A stretch of DNA of 64,000 bases, taken from positions 53,614 to 117,613 of the forward strand of contig NW_006766894.1 of NCBI RefSeq assembly GCF_000275845.1. Direction: 5' to 3'. This DNA is from Dichomitus squalens LYAD-421 SS1. Its lineage: Eukaryota > Basidiomycota > Agaricomycetes > Polyporales > Polyporaceae. Under the pieces are notes generated by a model that worked only from the letters and a program-made list of their open reading frames with translations, was not told the DNA's origin and did not search any database. The position numbers and the translations under genes are program-made. Shown here piece by piece: positions 56,292-64,000 of the stretch (position 1 is its first letter; the number at the start of each line of letters is the position of its first letter).

Positions 56292-57019
56292 TCATAGCTC
56301 GATAATCTTCAATACGACCGCGGTACGCACCTTATATCAATACCTGGGCCCACACTTGTAGATACTCAACCTCGCTGGCTTGAGCGACTCAATACGGTGA
56401 TCCGAGAACGAAACATTCACGCCAACGTGTCAACCCAAAATGAAAGCTGGAGACGAAATTTTCATCAGCAGGCAAGGATACCCGACTACATGAGTAGGCC
56501 TGCAATGACACCGTCAGACAAAGCCTGGAGCGGAACGATACAAAGAGGTATCATGGACAGCGCAGCGACAGTCAATGGTCCAGATCGGATGCAGTCAGTA
56601 AATATGCGACGTGGGCGGGCGTATACATGGGCTGGGATATGGAATATGCGTGCATGAAGGTATGATGTAGGTGTCCGGACGAAGGCAGACGAGACTATAT
56701 ATCGAAAATGAGCGTGGGGGATGGGGTAGTCAGATGACAAGGTCGATGCTAACCGCCACGTACTAATGGAAGGTACTGAGTGGGATACGTATGGAGCGAA
56801 CGACTCAGCTTAAGATAAGAATTAAAGACGGGATCGAAAATGAATGCCGCAGCAATAAATATGCGTTAAATCATGCACGACTGTCTAGCAGTCATGTGCG
56901 ACGTCAGCTCTGCATATCCAGAGCATCTAACTGGAGTGAAGGACACCAGGCGCACTTTGGCGTCGCCCACCAGCTTGAAATGTACAGTACTTAGACACTA
57001 CCGAGGGGGTGCGCGGCAG
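56292..57019. other. Intergenic region
   Basis: This 728-bp, A/T-richer stretch has no gene I can support. Confidence 0.35.
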
Positions 57020-60000
57020 CTAGATCTCTTTCGACATCATCTTGAACGACTTCTGGTGGTTCGGCGTGACAATTTCTGAATTGCGTCGTGTCGGTGCCGC
57101 GGATGCAGGACTCCGTGGTACAGGAATTGCGGACATGGACTGTCGCCGCGATGGCCCGTGGCCGACCTTGATGTCATCCATCGAGATGCCCAACATCTCG
57201 CACAACTCCTTCTGCGCCTGGATCATTGCGCGGACGTCCGACGACGGCGAATCAGCTACAGGGAAAAGAACACCTGCGTCAGCAGGGCGTCTGATGAAGA
57301 CAAAACCCAGAAACTGCACATACCCATCGAACTCCGCGTAGGCAAGTCTCCAGACGGGAAGTATATGCTGCGGCGCAACGGAATAGGCGGCACAGGCGGG
57401 ATGTCCTCCCCACCACCCTGGACAGACCACACACCCGGCGACGCAGCACCGCTGTACCGATGGTTGCTGCTCGTCGACGACCGTTGGCTCCGCCTGTTCA
57501 TCGAGCGCAGGCCCGCCTTCGATGCGCGCTGGCTGTTCTTGCGCGCGACCATGACGCGACTCGAGCGGCGGCTGGGGGTGAGGCTCTCCTTGTCCTTGTC
57601 CTTGCCATTCGCGCCCCCGGGCGTGGGGATGGTGTCAGACATGATGCGGTCCGTGAAGTCGTCGAACTCCTGCGCGACCTCCTGCGCCTCGCGCCACGCC
57701 TCATCGCGCTCCGCCTCGAGCGTGGCGACCTGCTCGCGCAAGCGCTGCACCTCGCCGACCTGCTTCAGGAAGCTCGTGTTCAGTTTGCGGAGCGCCATCG
57801 CGAGCGCGCTCCGCTGGTGCACGTCCCGCAGGTGCTCGAGCTGGGCAAGCTGGTCGGTAACCGTGTAGAGGTCCTCCGCCGTCTGGTCCAGGCCCTCCGT
57901 CACGTCGCCCAGCTCGTCCATCGTCCTGCCCACCGCGGCAGCGGACTCCGCCGACTCCGTGCTCTCCGCGATGCGGCTCACGTTCGCGAGCAGCGTGTTC
58001 CGCTTGCGCACGCTCAGCTTGTACTTGAGCTTCAGCTCCGCCGCCAGCGCCTCCAGCCGCTCGATCTCCTCCGGCAGGCCGCGCTCGAGCGTGTCCTCGG
58101 GCAATATCCGGATCGCCGACGCGTCTGCGCTCTGCCGGATGGCCGTCGAGACGATGTGCTGCAGCTGCTGCGACGTGAGCGTCCACTGCGCGGCCTCCAT
58201 CGTCAGCCCGCGGAACTGCACCCGGCTCGGCTGGAACCTGGGTGCGGCGTGCGACATCATCGATGCGATCCGGGAGTTGCTGCTGCTGCCACTGGGGCCT
58301 CCGTGGTGGAGCGATGAAACCGAGCCCGCACGCATGCGTGCCGCGGCGGCAGAAGAGGGATAGCTCGGCTTGCGCGGCCCCTGCGGGAGTGGCGGCCGCG
58401 TGCGAGTGTAGCGCTTGTTGGGGGTGACTTCGGGGGTGCCATAGGCTGATCGCGGCGTGCCGGGAGGTGGGTGAAGATCGGGCGTAGACGTACGTGCGGG
58501 AGGGGCGGGACCGATGAGGGGTGGAGGGGGGACGGGCGGCACGGGTATGGGCGGGGTCGCACCTCTGGTCTCCTCGACGTATGGAGGCGGTGGATTTTCG
58601 ACGCTGATAGACGACGCATGGGCGTCGATGCGCGAGCGGCCGGGAGAGGGAGACGACGGCGCCGAGGAGTTCGGAGGGGACGGGAAGGGCGACAGGGACC
58701 GCTTCTGCGGGATCGAGCTCTGCGAAGATGATGCGGCTTGCAGGTGCCCGCTTGACTGCAAACTCGACCGGCGAGAAGGCACGGACGAGTCCGCCGTGTT
58801 CGCGCGCGAATAGAGGAGAGGAGTGGGGGGCGCAGCGTCAAACGTGGGCACGTACGACGGCGGAGGCGACGCAAGGGGCTCGTCGGGGTTTGCGACGGAG
58901 CGCATGCGCCGGTGGGAGGACGCCTCCGCCGCCTTGGCCTGCTCAGCAGCAGACGAGGTGGTGATGGTGCTCGGTGCCGTCGTCGTGGGATTCGTAGACT
59001 GCGCTTGGTTCTGTGCCTGATCCTGAGTCTGCGACACACTCCCTTTGCGCGGGCGACCAGCAGCGTTTGACCCCGACCGCGCACGCGTCTGCAGCGGAAG
59101 CGGCGGCGCCGACTGCTGCGCCTTGGCCTGCGCCTGCTGGATCGAGAACATCTCCTCGAACTGCGCCCCGCTCGTCGGCGGCTCCGGCACCGTCGAGTAC
59201 GTCGACACGCTCCTCGACGCGACCTGCTCCTCGATCGCCGTCAGCCTCTTCAGCGCGGGCGACGATGGCTGTTGTTGCTGCTCCTTCTGCGACTGCGACT
59301 GCGCCGACCCCATCGGGCTGCCCGGCTGCGACGCCCCGCCGCTCTCGCCCGTAAGGGGCGGCGTCGGGGGCACGCCTCTCGACGAGCGCGCACCGCCCGG
59401 CTTCGCAAAGACGCTCCCAGACATGCGCGACGCCGGGGCCGGCCCGCGCCCCATGCGCAGGATGTCGAGCACCCCCGGGGCGCGCGACGCGCCCGTCCCG
59501 CCGCGCGCAGTCGTGCGGTCCAGCGACGCGCGCGAGCCCGCATTCGGGTTCGGGTTCGGGCTCGCCGCCACGGGGGGCGACTGGAAGCTCGCGGACCACA
59601 GCGGCGAGAACGCGTTCGGTGTCTCGGGAAACGTCTGGCGGTCCGTGAGCGCGGTCGAGAGCATCGACTCCCCGCTCGAGCTGTGCATCGGCGTCGGCGC
59701 CGCGCTCGAGCCGTTGCTCTCCTCCGACCGCCGCCCGAGCGGCAGCGGCGGCGGGGGCCCCGCCGGGCGCTGCGGTGCGATCTGGAGCGGGAAGTTGTCC
59801 AGCAGATCGGGCGAATCCACGGGTGTGTCAGAGCTCGAGTTCGCGTTGGAGACGGAGTTGGAGCTGGAGTTGTTCGGCGCGGAGCCGAACCGCGCAGACG
59901 TGGGCGTCGGGTTCGCGCCGGCGGCGGTCGCGTTCGACAGTAGGGACGGCTGCGGCGAGGCCGGGACGAGCACGGACGCGGGGCGCTCGCCGATGGGGAG

Positions 60001-61558
60001 GAGGACGGACGGACGGGTGGGCTGGCCTGCGCGGGAGACGCCCGTCTCGGAGACGGTGCGGGAGATCGCGAGCCGGCCGTTGTTCATCGCGTACGCGCCG
60101 GACGAGCGCATCGTCCCGGGCATCGCGCCGTTGGGCGCGAGTGCGGCGCCCTTGCTGCGCGATGCGGAGTTGCCGGTGCCTGTACGCCCCGTCGATGAGG
60201 GCTCGGTAGCGGTACGCGCGTGGCCCGCGGTCCCGTCGCCGGTGCTCAGAGAGGACGAACTGACGTTGCCGTCGAGGGAGCGCTGCGGGAGGGAGCGGTT
60301 CGACGCGTTCGAGGTGAGCTGGCCGACGATGACGGGGCTGGTCGGCAGCGATGGCGCCGACGACGCCTCCGAGATGGGTGAGATGGGCGGCATGCTCAAC
60401 GTGCGCTCTCTCCGTAGCCTGCCCGTGCTCTTCGGCCGCCGCAGCTGAGGGAGCGGGTCGAACAACTCCTTGTCTCCGTTCTCAAGTATAAGGCTCACAG
60501 AATTGCGCCTGCTGTCCATGCCGGAGGGAAGGCGCGGTACGGGCGGCACGGACGACGACCGCGGTGTGCCGAGCGAGCCGCCGCTGACCCGCCGCTCGTG
60601 CAAGTACGGCGAGTCGTTGAGGGGGTGCTCGCCGCGCGGCAGGGTGGCCGAGTCCTGCTGGCCTCCGCCGGACTTGTACTTGGACGCGCGCGGCTCGCTG
60701 GAGAGGATGAAGGAGTTCACGACGAGCGCGCGGGCGAGGCTCGTCCCCGAGATCGCGGAGGACATGTCGTCGGTGATGGCAGACGGGGGCGTGTGCGGCC
60801 GGCTGGACTTGGACGGGAGCGGGGGCGGGACGTCGTCCGAGTTGATGTCGACCGCCTCCTCGGTGGAAGATCGCTGCACCCTGATCTTGGCACTGGTGAG
60901 GTTGTTGGGTATCTTGATCGGCGAAGGGGTCGGCTTCCTCGTAGAAGGCAGCGCGCTCTGAAACGGACGTCAAGCTGCAGAAGCCAGGAACGCGGCGCGT
61001 ATGTGCTCACCGGTTCGTTCGTGTCCTCGGGACCCTGAGAGTAGTGCATGGAAGTGTCGACGAATAAGCGGTTCGGCTACGCACGGCGTGAGCTATAAGA
61101 CAGGAGGAATGGACACGGACAGAGGAACGCACCTCACGCGGCTCGGGCTCCTCTTTGATCGCTGCCTCAGGACTGCCGCGCCCTCGCGAACTGGACGATG
61201 GCTCGGGCAGGGGTCGTACGCCGCTAGGGAGGGAGACATTGCGTCTGGGCGGTGTCCGATTCTCGGGAGGCGGCGCGATGGTAGGGGATAGCCAGTCGGT
61301 GAAGGATTCAGTGGGGTCAAATTCCAGCTGGATCTGCGGCGAGGCGAGAGAACGGTCGATGCTCGTCGAAGGCCCGCGATGTTCGGGGTACGACGCGCTA
61401 AAGGGATCCTTCTCGAGTATCTCCACGATCTCCGGCGAAACGAAGGAGGCAGGTGAGGGGGGCGACTGTGGCCTCTGTCGGATCCCACTGGCTATGGTAG
61501 AGAACTTCTTCTGTGCTTTGGCAACAGTCCCGCGCTTTGATTGGAAGACAGAGAACAT
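57020..61558 (-). CDS. Large Ser/Pro-rich protein with C-terminal coiled coil
   Basis: Four exons (61558-61133, 61034-61011, 60957-57324, 57255-57020) sum to 4320 nt, 1439 residues. The start MFSVFQSKRGTVAKAQKKFS is preferred over an ATG 16 codons upstream because its sequence looks ordered. Exon 2 is only 24 nt and encodes GPEDTNEP. Residues to about 1000 are Ser/Pro-rich and disordered, with one better-ordered block, SLARALVVNSFILSSEPRAS. A more conserved region starts at VQFRGLTMEAAQWTLTSQQL and QHIVSTAIRQSADASAIRIL, followed by long heptad stretches (LPEEIERLEALAAELKLKYK, LNTSFLKQVGEVQRLREQVA, TLEAERDEAWREAQEVAQEF). The end contains IQAQKELCEMLGISMDDIK. It could be a septum or cell-polarity scaffold by analogy with similar architectures, but no family is assigned. 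All frames close. Confidence 0.85.
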
Positions 61559-63590
61559 GAGGGGGCAGAGGACGGGGAGGACGTGCGGGCCGGTAGGGAA
61601 ATACAAGACATAAGCCGGGGGACGACGAGGAAGAAGGAAAGGCCGCCGGAGCCTGGTCGACGAGGGGAACGACGAGGAGCGAGGGGAGGAAGGGTGAGAA
61701 GCAGGAAAGGGACGGGTGGTATATTGACCGTGGCCATCAGCGACTCTGACGCCGCGCTCCAGCGACCATCATCCCCGGCGTCTGTCCCGCCTGCCCTTAC
61801 GGCATCCCGTACTTCTCTCCAACCACCCTCGCACGCTGTCTTCCGCAGCGATACGGACGCCATGTACGTATCTCACCCAGATTCCACATTAACAACATCC
61901 TCTTCGTACATGTCCAGCAGCAGCAGCAGCTCTGCACCTCACTCGACCGTGCGCCGCTCGTCGCGTCTCAGCACCCCACCATCAAATTAAGCGTCCCGCG
62001 CGTGCACGGCCTGGGTGGCCACCGCCAACCGAGCTACCGTCTCCGTAGCGCGCCCCATGTGCTCCTCGCAGCCACTATTCTCTGCTCCCAGACCCTACTG
62101 TACATTCCAATAGACTAGAGACAAATTCAGTTGTCCAGTTGCCGTCTCCTCCAAGCTCATCCCGCGCCCTCACCCTACTACGTACCTCTGTGCAAACCTT
62201 GGCTGTGCTCGTCGCTCCGACACCGCTTGCGCTTGCTGTGCGGCGCGACGCTACTTCAGAGACAGTCACCTCCGGCACTCGGCTCCCTCCCAACCCCCCC
62301 GGCCGTCTCGGCGCACGTCGTCTTGCAAAGTACGTACATGGCCTCCACCCTGCCAACACACCATCATCGTCCTCTCCTCGGGACCTCAGCCTTCCATTCT
62401 CCAGCGCCGTCACCTTGATTGGTCTGTCACCGCCAGCCATGATTTTACCACGGGGATCTGCAACTGGTCCCGGCTAACGCCAATCCGGGACTCCCTCGAG
62501 TGCGAAACATCTGCGTGATGCTGGCTATCCTCTGGGCGAATCATTAGTCAGGATGTCGCAGTTGTCCGGAGCGATGAACAGTCAACCAGACGCCTCAGCG
62601 AAGCAAGACCGCCGCACGCAATGTCTTCCGTCTGCTAAGTTTACATTCGTGCTTCAGAGGGAGGCTCTCTCCCAAACTGCGCCTTTGCTCGGCCTCCGTC
62701 TGAGACCGTGCATCACCTATCTCCCCCGAAGAGCCGCCTGTTTCCCGCCTTCGTCTTTTCGACTGGGTACACCACTAGAAAACTGTCGCAGGTACAGTGT
62801 TGGTCTTCCATTGCGCCAATGTTATTTGCCATCGATGCTGTATTGCACAGCCACCCGACCCGAGGTCAGAACGTTAGCCCGTGAGTGTTTTGAGGCACAC
62901 CCGACGTGCCGTACACGATAGTGGCACAAGGTGCGTGCGCAACTCGACTCGAACCGTCAAACGATTGAGACATATTATTGATGGTGCTGTACATACACGC
63001 CTTCCCGCCCAGCTTCCGACCATTGATTGCATCAATAGTATCAATATTAGTGGTGCACGCGCGCACTGGTACAGACACAGAACGCTGGGGCGGATCTGCC
63101 ACTCTCGTGCGCTCACCGCATTGCTGATTCCACCGCACCTGCAACCTCATTATATCCGATGCTCGCAAGTGCTCGTCCTTTGACACTCGCAACACGCTCG
63201 AGGAGGGGATGTTAGCCAAGAGCATGCGTGCTGTTCGATCGCCGTCCATGATGCAGGATATTGTAGCCACCTCGGCACGTCCGCCACCAAATTCTACGCT
63301 CGACGTTTGATGAATCGAAGAGCCCGATCTCGACACCTCGCCGTCACTTGCCATTCCGCAGCGTCCAAAATATCGAGACTGTTGAGTCCGGCGAGTCTGC
63401 CGGAGTCTGGCGGACTCCGGGGATCACATGACGTTCTCGGGAAGCACCCTTGGCGCCCAGACACCTAGACCTCATCTCGGTAATCTATGACTACCTCATC
63501 GACTCGCCCCCGCCTATTGCCTGCCCATACGTAATATATCATATTGCATAGCGTAGAAGTCGATTCTTATGCTATCTTCGATCTACATGC
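61559..63590. other. Intergenic region with low-complexity runs
   Basis: This 2-kb stretch upstream of the large minus-strand gene has a short CAG run near 61915-61930. Open frames on both strands include one of 162 codons on minus (63354-62866) without recognisable motifs or clear introns. I see no supportable gene. Confidence 0.35.
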
Positions 63591-64000
63591 ATGGTTACCT
63601 GGAGGTCGCTCCCGCAAGTCTGGGGTATTGAGGTTTTCGACGCTGTTTATTCATTGACACCACCTTGCATGGGGACGGATTATAGTCGGAAGGCAATTTT
63701 TGTAGAGGCCCTCTTCGGAGAGCTAGTGCTAGCACCCATCAGAGGGAAGATCACCCGACACCCTGCCGCAAGGATTGGCTACTTCACACAACATCATGTC
63801 ATTGAGCTCCACCAGTACCCTGTTGAGATCTCTGCTCTGCTCTCTCCTTCATAAAGGAGAGGAATTCGGAGTGTGCAGAGCAAGCATGTCGTGCGCACCT
63901 GGGCGTGTACAGGATCAGAGCCAATGCTCTCCAGGCCTTGCGCTCCTTAGCGGGAGCCAGATGGTTTGCGTCGTGTTCGCTTTTGGCGACATTCGGATCA
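63591..64000 (+). pseudogene. ABCF-type ATPase (GCN20-like) relic, runs off right edge
   Basis: A plus-strand segment at about 63680-63830 reads FVEALFGELV, then RGKITRHPAARIGYFTQHHV and IELHQYPVEISALL. This is the stretch between Walker A and the signature of soluble ABCF ATPases (typical form ITRHPRLRIGYFTQHHVDQL). Downstream, in another frame, LALLSGSQMVCVVFAFGDIR resembles the signature region LLSGGQKVRVVFA, with LSGGQ changed to LSGSQ. Walker A is not recognisable upstream (YSRKAIF in its place), and the two pieces are out of frame without an obvious intron. ABCF proteins act on ribosomes and in GCN2 signalling; this copy looks dead. Confidence 0.65.

Noticed and set aside
59045..60448. 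Plus-strand open frame of 467 codons opposite the large coiled-coil gene
   Set aside because: It is a shadow frame; the minus strand carries the coherent four-exon gene.
62866..63354. Minus-strand open frame of 162 codons
   Set aside because: No recognisable domain, no supporting intron pattern, and it lies in a region with open frames in several phases. Kept only as a note in the intergenic entry.

Overview
The window looks like nuclear DNA of an agaricomycete fungus, probably a wood-decay basidiomycete. The evidence is: GC-rich genes split by short GT-AG introns (mostly 48-120 bp), a Plavaka-type DNA transposon, a DUF6593-type protein, a HET-domain gene, several F-box genes, and long Ser/Pro-rich low-complexity proteins. 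There are no operons and no prokaryotic signals. Gene models below were built by splicing by eye. For threonine synthase, the kinase-like gene, the F-box/WD40 gene, both intact ligases, the DUF6593 gene, the Ser/Pro-rich gene and the 1439-residue coiled-coil gene, the spliced exon lengths sum to whole codons.

Layout: (1) 1-1164, a frameshifted F-box/LRR relic cut by the left edge. (2) 1325-1731, a chimeric repeat carrying the 3' end of a glutaminase A gene. (3) 1811-4861 (-), a HET-domain protein, divergent from a complete threonine synthase at 5784-8152 (+), which contains an unusually long 566-bp intron. (4) 9313-12191 (+), a kinase-fold protein that has lost key catalytic motifs. (5) 14951-18556 (+), a Ser/Pro-rich coiled-coil protein followed directly by a minisatellite. 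(6) 20100-23249 (-), a glutaminase A-like gene broken by frameshifts; its 3' end is the source or sister of the repeat at 1.4 kb. (7) 25160-27635 (+), an F-box/WD40 protein.

(8) 28.8-53.7 kb is the most interesting block. It holds three same-strand paralogous adenylate-forming (CoA-ligase-like) genes ending in the peroxisomal signals AKL, AKL and SKL, with an F-box gene and a zinc-dependent medium-chain dehydrogenase between copies 2 and 3. Copy 3 is split inside an exon by a 9792-bp Plavaka element (42964-52755). The element has CACCGCCG-type terminal inverted repeats and a TA target duplication, and carries a DDE transposase plus a second multi-exon gene. Removing the element and one TA gives a reading frame that aligns with the other two copies.

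(9) 54364-56291 (-), a DUF6593-type gene and a decayed neighbour. (10) 57020-61558 (-), a large Ser/Pro-rich protein with a C-terminal coiled coil. (11) 63.6 kb to the right edge, a decayed ABCF-ATPase fragment.

The ligase trio plus dehydrogenase suggests a small catabolic or secondary-metabolic locus whose acid-activating steps occur in peroxisomes; this is an inference. The rest is ordinary housekeeping and lineage-specific genes interspersed with relics.
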